64,000 nt of DNA, taken from the NCBI GenBank assembly GCA_963702765.1, contig CAVPEB010000062.1, positions 19,625 through 83,624 of the forward strand, given 5' to 3'. Numbering within the stretch: position 1 is the first letter of the stretch; each line of letters starts with the position of its first letter. Of this stretch, positions 53,956 to 62,903 are shown piece after piece. Under the pieces are notes generated by a model. It worked only from the letters and a program-made list of their open reading frames with translations, had not been told where the DNA came from and did no database searches. This DNA comes from DATMNR01 sp963702765. Lineage in GTDB: Bacteria > Chloroflexota > Ktedonobacteria > Ktedonobacterales > Ktedonobacteraceae. A program made the position numbers and the translations under genes.

Positions 53956-54786
53956 ATGAACTTATTTGAGAAACATTCTCAACTTAACCAGCTCTTCACT
54001 CAAAGCCCCGTTAATGCTGCCTATCTGGCAGGCTCTCTTTCGACTCGCACTTCGTTTGGGCATCTCTCGGATGTAGATATCGCCATTTTGTTGATGGAGC
54101 AGATCAAATCTGATCAATTTCTTGATTACCAGCTCTACTTTTTTAGCGAACTTGCAAAGAGGTTGGAGTCTGATAGCATCGACGTGGTCATTCTGAATCA
54201 AGCATCTCTTTTGCTCAAACTGCAGGTGATTAAGTATGGGCAGATTCTTTTTAGTCGGGATGAGAAATTGCGTGTCTCGTTCGAGACAAAGGCAGTTATG
54301 GACTACCTGGACTTCAAAAAATTCGACGAAATTCAGAACCAGGCCTTAAGCCGTCGTCTTTATGGACAAACACTTGCGGTGGATAAAGAATTGCTGGAGC
54401 GGCACCTGAAGCAGTTGCGTGAGGCAGTATTCATACTAAAAGACCTTGGCAAAACTAAACGAGAAGAGTTTACTGCCGACTATCGTATCTATGGACTCGC
54501 TGAACGATACCTTCAAATTGCGATTGAGTCTTGTCTGCGAGTCTGTGGTATCCTGGTGGCATCGCTCGGATTACGCCGGCCTGAAGGCTATCACGAACTG
54601 TTGAGTGTAGTTGCTTCCCAGCAGATCATTCCAAATTCACTTGCATATCGACTTGAGATACTAACAAACCTGCGCGATTCGCTGGTGCATGACTCAAGTA
54701 CGTTAAACCACGACCTTCTATATGACTATATTCAACAACGCATTGATGATTTTGAAGTCTTTGCTAATGCAGTGGAAGAGAAGTAG
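53956..54786 (+). CDS. MNT-domain nucleotidyltransferase fused to a HEPN domain
   Basis: The N-terminal part is a minimal nucleotidyltransferase: AGSLSTRTSFGHLSDVDIAI has GS and the DxD metal ligands, and DSIDVVIL a third acidic residue. After about residue 130 an all-helical HEPN domain (HepT/DUF86-like) contains RDSLVH, an Rx4H motif near residue 240. In the MntA-HepT toxin-antitoxin system these are separate proteins, with the transferase AMPylating a Tyr after the His; here they are one chain and the Tyr position is Ser. It may be self-regulating. ATG 53956 has AGGAGGT 6 bp upstream. Confidence 0.8.
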   Translation: MNLFEKHSQLNQLFTQSPVNAAYLAGSLSTRTSFGHLSDVDIAILLMEQIKSDQFLDYQLYFFSELAKRLESDSIDVVILNQASLLLKLQVIKYGQILFSRDEKLRVSFETKAVMDYLDFKKFDEIQNQALSRRLYGQTLAVDKELLERHLKQLREAVFILKDLGKTKREEFTADYRIYGLAERYLQIAIESCLRVCGILVASLGLRRPEGYHELLSVVASQQIIPNSLAYRLEILTNLRDSLVHDSSTLNHDLLYDYIQQRIDDFEVFANAVEEK

Positions 54787-54795
54787 CTAAAGCAG

Positions 54796-54834
54796 TAATA
54801 TCGTCCAGGCAATATTATTGCCTGAACGATATTA
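54796..54834. terminator. Bidirectional terminator between convergent genes
   Basis: TAATATCGT and ACGATATTA close a hairpin continued by CAGGCAATA/TTGCCTG, about 18 bp with one mismatch. It serves the MNT-HEPN and TPR genes. Confidence 0.75.
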
Positions 54835-54839
54835 TCTGT

Positions 54840-56264
54840 TCATCCTCTAACTGAACGGAGCGTGTTTGCCTGTTCCATGGCCGCCGCTGATTCTTCTGTT
54901 TGACCCATTTCCTCGTATATTTGCGAAAGCGTTTCGTAAGCAAGGATCATGGCAGGATCCATGGCAATAGCCTGTTGTGCCATTTCGAGAGCTTCGTCGT
55001 AACGCTCCACTTCGCGTAGTGTGTCAGCCAAATCGTTATAGTAATCGGCATTCAATGGGTCGCTATCAATGGCATTCTGGTAATTTTCAATAGCTTCTTC
55101 CTGGCGGCCGAGTGCGTCATATGCTGTTGCAAGTTGGTAGTAGCCCTCTGGATCGTCATCAAACTTTTCAAGTAATGTCTGACTTGTTTTTACAGCATCA
55201 TCGAAACGATCCATACTATTGTACGTATCAGCAAGCCCGGCATAAGCCGCTGCCAGATCATCCGGGTCGAGGTTATTTTCAGCATCGATCAATGTCTGGT
55301 AGACATTCATGGCATCGTCATAACGATCGGCTTCTAAATATGCTTCTGCGAGGCTGAAACGAGCAGTATAGCGGTTTGGATTGAGCTGAACCGACTGTTC
55401 GTAGGCCTGGATGGCTTCTTCTCGATTTCCTTCCAAGGAACGCCATGTGCCAAGATGTTCCCAAGCATCGGCATCTTCAGGCGAAAGCGTGACGATATGC
55501 GCGTATGTTTCTGCTGCCTGGCCAGAATCACCGATTGCCTGGTAAACAGAAGCCAGGGTATCGTAAACTGTACGCTCTTCGGGATCGAGTCCCAACATCT
55601 GGTTAGCTACGGAAAGAGCCTGGTCATAGCGACGCATGTCGAGATAGAGACTAACGAGTTCAGCATAGCGTGACGTATCACTCGGGTCCTCATCAACCTG
55701 TTTCTCTTGCACCGCAATTCGACGAATCTGCTCATTTACTAGCTCTCGCACTTCACGCAGGTTGGCTGTCGCAGATGTATTCTCGGGATTGAGGATGAGT
55801 GCTTGCCTGTATGCTTGTATTGCATCCTCGTACAGATTTTGAATGCGATATGCATCCCCAACACTGAGATAAAGCTCGTCATTGTCAGGATCGAACTCAA
55901 GAGCTTGCTGATAAGTTTCCAGAGCTTCTTCATGCAGTCCTAGCTCGCTGCTAAGATTCCCAAGGTTCGTATAAGCTTCAATCAGTTGTGGATCAAGATC
56001 GATGGCTCTGCGATAGCCAGCTATTGCGACTTCGGTATCATCAAGAAGTTGTTTGGCCAGGGCCAGATTATAACGCGCGCGAGCATCGTTGGGATTTGCA
56101 TCAACGGCGTGTTGGAATGCTTCTGCGGCAGCTTCATAGTTACCTTCTTGCGCGGCTGCATTGCCTTTGTCGGTCCACTTTTGCTCATCAAAGTTGATGT
56201 CTTGCATCCCGTTCCCGTTCTGGTGACTGATGTCACTCTGTATGATATCTTGCTGTTCGTCCAT
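54840..56264 (-). CDS. TPR-repeat protein
   Basis: The 474-residue protein is an almost continuous array of about twelve 34-residue TPR units, for example AIAGYRRAIDLDPQLIEAY and TNLGNLSSELGLHEEALETY. It lacks a signal peptide and any other domain. It is probably a cytoplasmic scaffold; partners are unknown. The N-terminal 30 residues are polar and disordered. Confidence 0.85.
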   Translation of the reverse strand: MDEQQDIIQSDISHQNGNGMQDINFDEQKWTDKGNAAAQEGNYEAAAEAFQHAVDANPNDARARYNLALAKQLLDDTEVAIAGYRRAIDLDPQLIEAYTNLGNLSSELGLHEEALETYQQALEFDPDNDELYLSVGDAYRIQNLYEDAIQAYRQALILNPENTSATANLREVRELVNEQIRRIAVQEKQVDEDPSDTSRYAELVSLYLDMRRYDQALSVANQMLGLDPEERTVYDTLASVYQAIGDSGQAAETYAHIVTLSPEDADAWEHLGTWRSLEGNREEAIQAYEQSVQLNPNRYTARFSLAEAYLEADRYDDAMNVYQTLIDAENNLDPDDLAAAYAGLADTYNSMDRFDDAVKTSQTLLEKFDDDPEGYYQLATAYDALGRQEEAIENYQNAIDSDPLNADYYNDLADTLREVERYDEALEMAQQAIAMDPAMILAYETLSQIYEEMGQTEESAAAMEQANTLRSVRG

Positions 56265-56427
56265 AATATGTATTTTGTTTCTCCTCTAACGTGTAGCTTC
56301 ATACGTTCATGTGTGGATGAAAAAAGAATCTTTAAAATTCCTTGAGTAGTATAACACGTTCACGGTGGTGCTTCTAGTAGGATGACCATATAGGCCAAAA
56401 TAAACATCTTTAGCCCAAAAATAAGAT

Positions 56428-56463
56428 CACCTGACATCTCAAACTGGAGGGAGATATCAGGTG
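56428..56463 (-). terminator. Terminator after thioredoxin
   Basis: CACCTGACATCTC and GAGATATCAGGTG pair over 13 bp with one mismatch around a 10-nt loop. On the minus strand a T-rich run follows. Confidence 0.75.
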
Positions 56464-56505
56464 TCAACGGTTTTATGAGTGTGAACTGATTGTAACGGTT
56501 GGATC

Positions 56506-56859
56506 TTAAGCTGTCTTGACACCATTATCGGAAAGAACCCTGTCGATCTCGTTTTTGAGGCGTGTTGGATGTGGTCCAATCAGACGACCAATTTCATGGC
56601 CTTCATTGAAGATAATGAGAGTCGGGATAGCCTGAATATGATACTGGTAAGGAACATGCTGGTGTTCGTCTGTATCCATTTTAGCAAAATTCAGTTTTCC
56701 CTCGTATTCGTTGCTCAATTTCTCGAATACAGGTGCAATAGCGCGACAGGGACCGCACCATGCGGCCCAGAAATCGACGATAACTGGTTTGTCAGATTTG
56801 AGTACTTTGGCCTCGAAATCCTGGTCACCAACATACAAGAGGTTTGTTTTTGCGTCCAT
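56506..56859 (-). CDS. trxA: Thioredoxin
   Basis: The 117-residue protein has the redox site WAAWCGPCR, the cis-Pro in AIPTLIIF and the usual FAKMDTDEH segment. It reduces protein disulfides in the cytoplasm. There is no signal peptide. It is transcribed alone with its own terminator. Confidence 0.93.
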   Translation of the reverse strand: MDAKTNLLYVGDQDFEAKVLKSDKPVIVDFWAAWCGPCRAIAPVFEKLSNEYEGKLNFAKMDTDEHQHVPYQYHIQAIPTLIIFNEGHEIGRLIGPHPTRLKNEIDRVLSDNGVKTA

Positions 56860-57013
56860 TAAATTACTTACTCACTTTCCTGGTAGTGTTTTTGTATTAT
56901 GCTGAGATACTTAGACTTTTTCACTGAGTCTTCCAATATAGAGAACAAGAACATTTTAGGAGTTATTCCTCATTTATAATTATACGAGATGAGAAGATTA
57001 ACGTTTAGACTAG

Positions 57014-57070
57014 TGTGCCCGTGATGCACTAGGAGAAAGTCTCAGATTCCCATTTTGCATCACGGGCACA
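57014..57070 (-). terminator. Long hairpin after the BI-1 gene
   Basis: TGTGCCCGTGATGCA and TGCATCACGGGCACA form a perfect 15-bp stem around a 27-nt loop, 31 bp after the BI-1 stop. Confidence 0.75.
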
Positions 57071-57100
57071 AACCCATATTCCTGTAAGGAATTGGGTGGA

Positions 57101-57851
57101 TTAGTTTCTACGGCCTCCGCCACCACCTTGAACAATAGACAGGATTCTAAGAATAAACAGGAACAGGTTCAGCAGGGTAATAAACAGCGAAACAGTTAGA
57201 CCAATAGCGTTTGGCATCGTGTCAGCCAGATATTTGGCTCGCTGCACATAATACAGAACATAAGCAGAGAAGATGCCAACACCCAGAACTGAGATCACCA
57301 GCGCAAAAATGGTGCTTTGGAAGAAGATGCCTATCACCATTGCTACAATCAGTAAAATGACGCCCATGAAAAGGATACCACCCAGCCGATTAAAATTGCG
57401 TTTTGTCACCCAGGCATAGACTGAGAGTGACAGCGATGTGATAGCTGTGAGTAAGAATGCCTCAGCCAGGATGAGACCACCGTTGGCTGTCTGTAGGTAA
57501 TAAATTTAAGAGTGGGGCCAGTGCCAATCCTTCTAGAAGAGTAAAAAGGAAGAGCAAGAAAAGATTTAAGCCTCGTGTATTGATGTTAAAGTTTAAGAGA
57601 ATAAGTACAACAAATCCGCCGATTGCCACAACCCAGTAGCCCCCTCCATAATTAAGGGGTATTACGAACATACCAATAAGTGTTCCGATGAAAGCAAAAA
57701 GAAATGAAGTGGCAAGCAAGCCCATCACTTTGCTGATCAGGCTACCTGCCTGTTCACCTTCCTGGGTATTGGCTAATGTTTCATATCGGTAACCGGAGGC
57801 GCCAAACATGCCTCGATTCCGCATAGGAAAACCACTGTTAGGATTATACAT
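57101..57851 (-). CDS. Bax inhibitor-1 (BI-1/YccA) family membrane protein, broken by one extra base
   Basis: The joined protein has about 249 residues and seven hydrophobic helices, including LLATSFLFAFIGTLIGMFVI, the LEGLALAPLLNLLP pore-side helix and GVGIFSAYVLYYVQRAKYLA. The first frame ends wrongly after NLLPTDSQRW; the next frame supplies TANGGLILAEAFLLTA, as in the family, if one base is removed near 57483-57498. BI-1 proteins are Ca2+/H+ leak channels or protease-linked regulators; the bacterial role is unclear. It ends with a Gly/Arg tail. Confidence 0.85.
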
Positions 57852-57955
57852 AATGCATACCTCGAATAAGAACTAGTAAACATGCTTACATAGATATTAC
57901 GTAGTGCATAGAGCAATGGTTGTATTTTATGCTCCAATTACCACAACAATACACT

Positions 57956-58168
57956 CTATTTTGTATCTCGGCGATTGTCTTTGGGTGGTTCATTAGGTGC
58001 CTCTTCTTTAGATTGCATTACTAATGACGCTTCTACAATATTGGTAATATCGCAACGTGGGTGGTTATTGTCAGCGTGCCAGTAAAGGGCACTCCCGGGC
58101 GGTTTCTGCATCAGACCACCGCAACGTGGGCAGCGAGGTGTTTCAACATTACTCTGACCCTGTGTCAT
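57956..58168 (-). CDS. Small zinc-ribbon protein
   Basis: The 70-residue protein has CPRCGGLM and, later, HPRCD, suggesting a partial zinc ribbon, and an acidic/basic polar tail. There is no membrane segment. Family not recognised. Confidence 0.6.
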   Translation of the reverse strand: MTQGQSNVETPRCPRCGGLMQKPPGSALYWHADNNHPRCDITNIVEASLVMQSKEEAPNEPPKDNRRDTK

Positions 58169-58319
58169 GCAGCATTCTCCTTATGAAGATAGAGCATCAT
58201 CTTGTGTGGCTGTTTGTGTCATAGATGATCTAACTATACTCTGTCTGCGTTCAGCCTACCAGGGACAGTTATACGAGATGGCGCTTTGAAAAATGAACAA
58301 TTTAATGGGTTAAGGAGTG

Positions 58320-58946
58320 TCACATGACACTCCAAACCCCACAGATTTCACAAAAAGCAATACCAACTTCACCAAAAGTCTTACTACGGGTGTTCCATCG
58401 ATCATATGCAATAGCGATAGAACCGCAATTCCAGCAACGGGCGCGTCCACCAGCTTTGCTTTCTTCAGACAGATTTTCTAATAACTTGCTACGTGCCTCG
58501 TCCGATCCAGTATAACCAGGGTTATAAGCCAGGTGAAGTAAATTCCCCAATGGTAACGATATTTCATGGGTTGGGGCCTGAATGGTTCCTGAAGACGCAT
58601 AGGTTGTTGATGGTGCTTGCGGAGGCGGCTGCGGCGGCCTGCGGAATAATTCACCTCGAGCTGTGCGTCTACCACCCTCGATTGAAGGAGCGTGATCTTG
58701 TTTGTCGTTACGGTCTCCATTGGATCGAGCACGATGCTGAGATTGAGATTGAGAGCTTGTTGGTGGTGCGGGTGTGTTTTCAGTTTGTTCATTCAACGGT
58801 GCTTCAGCATGTTGTCCATCCATTGGTGCAATGGGAGCTTGCTCACTAGCCAGTGTTTCCTGAATATTCTCAGGCTGATTTGAACTGTGGTTATTATCTT
58901 CGGGCTGATCGGGTGGGTTTGCGCGTTTGCGTCGTGTAATTGGCAT
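58320..58946 (-). CDS. Disordered protein with C-terminal zinc ribbon
   Basis: About 135 residues of Gln/Pro/Glu/Ser-rich sequence (QPENIQETLASEQ) precede a C-terminal module with CWNCGSIA and CEICGVWS, four Cys that would bind zinc. ATG 58946 was chosen because GGGAG lies 9 bp upstream; the frame opens 16 codons earlier. A GGAGTGTCA/TGACACTCC palindrome (58314-58333) spans the stop. Function unknown. Confidence 0.65.
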   Translation of the reverse strand: MPITRRKRANPPDQPEDNNHSSNQPENIQETLASEQAPIAPMDGQHAEAPLNEQTENTPAPPTSSQSQSQHRARSNGDRNDKQDHAPSIEGGRRTARGELFRRPPQPPPQAPSTTYASSGTIQAPTHEISLPLGNLLHLAYNPGYTGSDEARSKLLENLSEESKAGGRARCWNCGSIAIAYDRWNTRSKTFGEVGIAFCEICGVWSVM

Positions 58947-59088
58947 AGGAGCTTGCTCCCTCAGAAATTTTGAATGCTCTAGCTGCAATTGCATTATATC
59001 ACAGCGTAGAGAGAAGTTCGACGAAAGTAACCTGAATAAAACATGGAACTAATTGCAGTTTCCTTAAGAAACATCAAAGCTCAACTGG

Positions 59089-59349
59089 CTAACTATTGAA
59101 GAAATCGGCATTGATTTTAGTAAATTGCTTCCATTCTTCAGGAACGGCTGACTCTTCAAAGATAGCCGTAACAGGACAGGCGGGCTCGCATGCGCCACAG
59201 TCAATACATTCGTCAGGGTTTATGTATAGCATTTCAGCCTCTTCAAAACCAGCCTCACCTGTTGTAGGATGAATGCAATCAACAGGGCAAACATCTACGC
59301 AGGATGCATCCTTAACACCAATACAAGGCTGAGTGATTACGTACGTCAT
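59089..59349 (-). CDS. Seven-iron-type ferredoxin
   Basis: The 86-residue protein has two cluster motifs: C-x7-C-x3-C-x3-CP (PCIGVKDASCVDVCPVDC) and CIDCGACEPACP. The first is the pattern of [3Fe-4S]/[4Fe-4S] ferredoxins such as FdxA. A C-terminal extension (EEWKQFTKINADFF) is typical of this group. It carries electrons for unknown partners. The promoter is listed separately. Confidence 0.9.
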   Translation of the reverse strand: MTYVITQPCIGVKDASCVDVCPVDCIHPTTGEAGFEEAEMLYINPDECIDCGACEPACPVTAIFEESAVPEEWKQFTKINADFFNS

Positions 59350-59669
59350 GATTTAAATATCCTCCTCTTGGTCCGCTGTGTAATGAGATCATTCTATGGC
59401 GGATAAGCTTTTTTTGTTGGCAATATGTAGTTTAGCCGAAATTCAGTATAGTGGGTTGCAAGGGCAATGTCAATTCTTTTGTAAGCTCTCGTACACGAAT
59501 ACAGCACTTGTCATGGCTGGCTTTATATCTTTGTAGACATTTGTTCTGTAAAAACTATCCAAGTTTTACTTGCTATCAGAGTGAGAAATGCATCATGATA
59601 GATCCTTAACATACTGGGTAGTATCACACCTTTACCATTAGGGGATTATTGAAAGAAGAGCATAAGTGA
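59350..59669. other. Intergenic region with the ferredoxin promoter
   Basis: About 320 AT-rich bases between the ferredoxin start and the kinase stop. Apart from the promoter at 59445-59473 no structure was noticed. Confidence 0.5.
59445..59473 (-). promoter_or_regulatory. Ferredoxin gene promoter
   Basis: On the minus strand TTGACA (59473-59468) and TATACT (59450-59445) are exactly 17 bp apart, a near-consensus sigma-A promoter about 95 bp before the start codon. Confidence 0.85.
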
Positions 59670-61349
59670 TTAGGGTTTTCCTATAAGAAGATGTGAGAAC
59701 GCAACCTCGGTATTTTGTTCTTCGACTCCAAGACCTATCTCACCCGAAAGAAAAGCATCGCCTGTGTGATCAGTAATTGGTTTGCCAACGCTTTTTCCAT
59801 TCACAAGAAATGCGAATGAACTACCCTTTGCAATAACTGTGATGGTGTTAGATTTGCCCAAGGGAGAGGTTAAAGAGCCATCTTCTACTGGATTCCATCC
59901 AGCTTTTTGCTTAGACAGACCATTATAATATGAAAATGCATACAGGCCAGTGCCACAACATGTATCGATTTCAAAGAAATAGTAACTATTTTGGCGTGTT
60001 GACGAGCGGAAAATGATGCCATAAAAATCTGCGCTATCTTGAGTACCATGAACCTCTGAAGTTGTAATAGTAAGACGAAAATTGGCAAAGAGATTATTAC
60101 CCGAGTTGTAAAAGGCTGTAACGACACCAGGTGAGTTATTTTTGATATGGTACTGGCCATCCTGGAAAAAGTATGTGCCTGTTTCAATTGGCCATGCATT
60201 CTCATCTGCCAAATAATCGTTATGTGAACTGGTTATAGTAGAATTAGCCTTATGATTTGTATTGCTGAATTTGTTTACCAGGTACACGCTTAAAATCGAG
60301 CCAATGATTACTGCAAGCAGTAAAATCAGAGGCAAGGCGATTCGCCATACTTGATTGGATTTTTTCGAAGGAGGAATCCATTGATCGATGGGTTTTATAA
60401 AGGCTTTAGCTTTTTTGGCTTCATTGCTGGGAGCCATCGCCTTCATTTTAGCTTCGCTATCGGTGAATACATAGTTGTCTGCATTGGCTACAGCCTCAGC
60501 GAAAGCAGCGCTAAACATTCCAGCGGTCTTATAGCGATCCTCAGGAAATTTTGAAAGCGCTTTAGCAATGACTCGATCGATTTGCGGTGTGACATCGGAG
60601 CGAAAGTCGCTAAGCGGAGGAGGTGTTTCATGCACATGCATAAGGGCCATTTTAATCGTAGAATCTGCCTGGAACGGAAGCCTGCCTGCTAGCAGAAAGA
60701 ACAGCGTCACGCCTAGTGAATAAATATCCGAACCTCCGTCAAGAGGGTCACCAAGAGCTTGCTCGGGAGATATATAATCAGGAGTGCCCATTAATGAATC
60801 TGGTGATTTCAAAGATGGTTCAACGTTTTGACCATCGGGCTGAATGAGTTGCACAATGCCAAAATCAGAGAGTACCACATGATCCTGACTTTCAAGAAGA
60901 ATGTTGGCGGGTTTGACGTCGCAATGCACACGTCCATTTTCATGAGCGTAATCCAGAGCAGAAGCGATTTGTTCCAGATACTCTCCCGCCTGTTTTAAAG
61001 GCAAGGGTCCAAAACTTGTAACGTATTCTGACAAGGTGCCGCCGGCCATGTAAGGCATAACAATATACGGTAAACCATCATGCTGGCCATAGGAATAGAT
61101 TGAAAGAATGTTTGGGTGGTCAAGTTCACTGGTAGCTTCGGCTTCACGTAAAAAACGCTGATAAAAAATCTTTTGTGCCTGCTTGTCCATTGTGGACCGT
61201 GGCAGAAAAACTTTCACAGCGACTTTTTCGTATGTTAACCTATTTTGAGCCAGGAATACAGAGCTAGAGCCTCCGTAGCCCAATAATTTTTCGAGGATGT
61301 ATGAGCCAATTACCTGGCCGATGAGATGTTGTCCTCTGGTTGTGGACAT
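59670..61349 (-). CDS. Transmembrane Ser/Thr protein kinase with extracellular lectin-like domain
   Basis: The kinase domain (residues about 12-275) has GYGGSSSVFLA, VAVKVF, VHCDVKPANILL, LSDFGIV and GTPDYISPEQ, so it is probably active. A linker leads to a transmembrane helix (IALPLILLLAVIIGSILSVYLV, in parts LPLILLLAVIIG, near 345) and an outer jelly-roll domain of about 190 residues (FYGIIFRSSTRQNSYYFFEI) like LamG/DUF1080 modules. It would sense an external ligand and phosphorylate inside targets. ATG 61349 follows GGGGAG by 7 bp and replaces an ATG 30 codons upstream. Confidence 0.9.
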   Translation of the reverse strand: MSTTRGQHLIGQVIGSYILEKLLGYGGSSSVFLAQNRLTYEKVAVKVFLPRSTMDKQAQKIFYQRFLREAEATSELDHPNILSIYSYGQHDGLPYIVMPYMAGGTLSEYVTSFGPLPLKQAGEYLEQIASALDYAHENGRVHCDVKPANILLESQDHVVLSDFGIVQLIQPDGQNVEPSLKSPDSLMGTPDYISPEQALGDPLDGGSDIYSLGVTLFFLLAGRLPFQADSTIKMALMHVHETPPPLSDFRSDVTPQIDRVIAKALSKFPEDRYKTAGMFSAAFAEAVANADNYVFTDSEAKMKAMAPSNEAKKAKAFIKPIDQWIPPSKKSNQVWRIALPLILLLAVIIGSILSVYLVNKFSNTNHKANSTITSSHNDYLADENAWPIETGTYFFQDGQYHIKNNSPGVVTAFYNSGNNLFANFRLTITTSEVHGTQDSADFYGIIFRSSTRQNSYYFFEIDTCCGTGLYAFSYYNGLSKQKAGWNPVEDGSLTSPLGKSNTITVIAKGSSFAFLVNGKSVGKPITDHTGDAFLSGEIGLGVEEQNTEVAFSHLLIGKP

Positions 61350-61526
61350 AACAGGCTCCCCTGGTTTCAAAATGATATCAATGCGACTCCCAGGATACAA
61401 CGGAATGTTGTACATGAAGAACCATTCTGATTTTATCAAGAACCTGGATGAAGTGTCAATGATTGCTACATGTGTTTCCCAATAAACTAAAAGACGTCTC
61501 GTACTGCCTATATAGGGTAATGAGCC

Positions 61527-61560
61527 AGGAACTCCACCTGATTTTTATTGTGGAGTTCCT
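61527..61560 (-). terminator. Hairpin after the M29-like gene
   Basis: AGGAACTCCAC and GTGGAGTTCCT form a perfect 11-bp stem around a 12-nt loop. No clear T run follows on the minus strand, so its role as a terminator is uncertain. Confidence 0.45.
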
Positions 61561-61600
61561 CTTGATATTTGATCTAAGACGTGCCGACCTTCCAGGTTTA

Positions 61601-62659
61601 CTAGATAGTAAATTTGCCATCTTGCATGATCGTGAAACCATCTACCTCGATGGTACAGCAAGTTGGTATGACGTCAACGTGAATTTTCGCATGCCAATCA
61701 GCGCCTGTAAATTCGGGATATGGGTTGCCAAAGGCAACGTGCAAACCGGGCATCTTTTCGTCTTGCAAAAGGTTACCAGATAGTTTTGTAAGGCTGGTAA
61801 GTGTGCCAATGGCGAATTCTCCAGCGCGGTTGCCATCAGGAGTCGAGAAAAGATACTCTTTGACTTCCTTTGCCAGCGCTTCATTTTCGCTGCTCACTTC
61901 TGTGATATAGCCCTGTTTTACACTAATACGAATCGGTTGTTCCAGCACACCATATTTCTCTGAGAAGAAGTCTCCAAGTACATCGCAAACCAGAATGCCA
62001 TCCACAGTAGCCGGAGCAGTAAAGACTTCGCCCTCAGGTAGATTGCCCCATTTGCCCTGCACATCATAACGTCCATGGCAGGGGATCCAGTGCCAATCTT
62101 TATGAAATGTAGCTGTTACGTCGCTTCCTTTGATTGATGTGACATGAATAGTTTCAGCGTTGCGTACGAGATCATACACCTGGTTCGTCAGGCTGAAAAC
62201 CTCATCGTAATCTGCACACATACCCTCTACCATAACTTCCTCATCGATCCCGATCATGTGTCCATGTCGAACCTTGAGTTCTTGAACGAGGAATGGGAGA
62301 AGTGGCAGACGGAATGTAATTTCGCCAGGTTTGGCGGTTGCGATATAAAAACTGACAGTTGGCCTGGTTTGAAGCAGGTCTTCACGCAGTTCCTCAGGAA
62401 AGGCAGTGAGAGGGCGCGTGCCGTAATGCTCAAGGAAACGTATTGTCACGTCGGCATGACGATCAAGGGCAGCTACAGCTATGCGACGCGCAATTGTTTC
62501 ACGTTCATAGTCAGCGATAATGAAGACCCGATCATGTGAAGTTACGCCCATACAATGGACTGCATTTTCAGCGCCAAACTGGAGGCGCTCTTCAAAAGAC
62601 AACTTAGATATATCCGGCTTTTCTGAGCTGGAAACAATACTACTTAATTGACCTGACAT
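61601..62659 (-). CDS. M29-like aminopeptidase family protein
   Basis: The protein matches the aminopeptidase T/M29 family and its relatives: VFIIADYERETIARRIA, WGNLPEGEVFTAP with a metal-ligand Glu, AGEFAIGT with a second Glu, and a late GLHVAFGNPYP and WHAKIHVDV with His/Asp ligands. Some members are ring-opening dioxygenases, so activity is not certain. ATG 62659 is 6 bp from AAGGAG; the ATG two codons earlier overlaps that site. Confidence 0.8.
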   Translation of the reverse strand: MSGQLSSIVSSSEKPDISKLSFEERLQFGAENAVHCMGVTSHDRVFIIADYERETIARRIAVAALDRHADVTIRFLEHYGTRPLTAFPEELREDLLQTRPTVSFYIATAKPGEITFRLPLLPFLVQELKVRHGHMIGIDEEVMVEGMCADYDEVFSLTNQVYDLVRNAETIHVTSIKGSDVTATFHKDWHWIPCHGRYDVQGKWGNLPEGEVFTAPATVDGILVCDVLGDFFSEKYGVLEQPIRISVKQGYITEVSSENEALAKEVKEYLFSTPDGNRAGEFAIGTLTSLTKLSGNLLQDEKMPGLHVAFGNPYPEFTGADWHAKIHVDVIPTCCTIEVDGFTIMQDGKFTI

Positions 62660-62903
62660 TGACATCTCCTTACAGATTATTGAAAGATAATTGAGACTTA
62701 GGATTATTGTAGTTCATTTGATATAACCATTAACGCGTTTCATAAGTTTTTTGTAACGGGATAGTACAGAAATGGAGACGTTGTAATGCTTGCTTGGATG
62801 GGCTTGAAATTATCTCTTGGCTCTAGTCAGAAATTACCCGTCAGGTTACACTATGCTTACGTCTACTGTTAATTATACGGATGTTTGTAAGGAGAAGTTA
62901 CGA

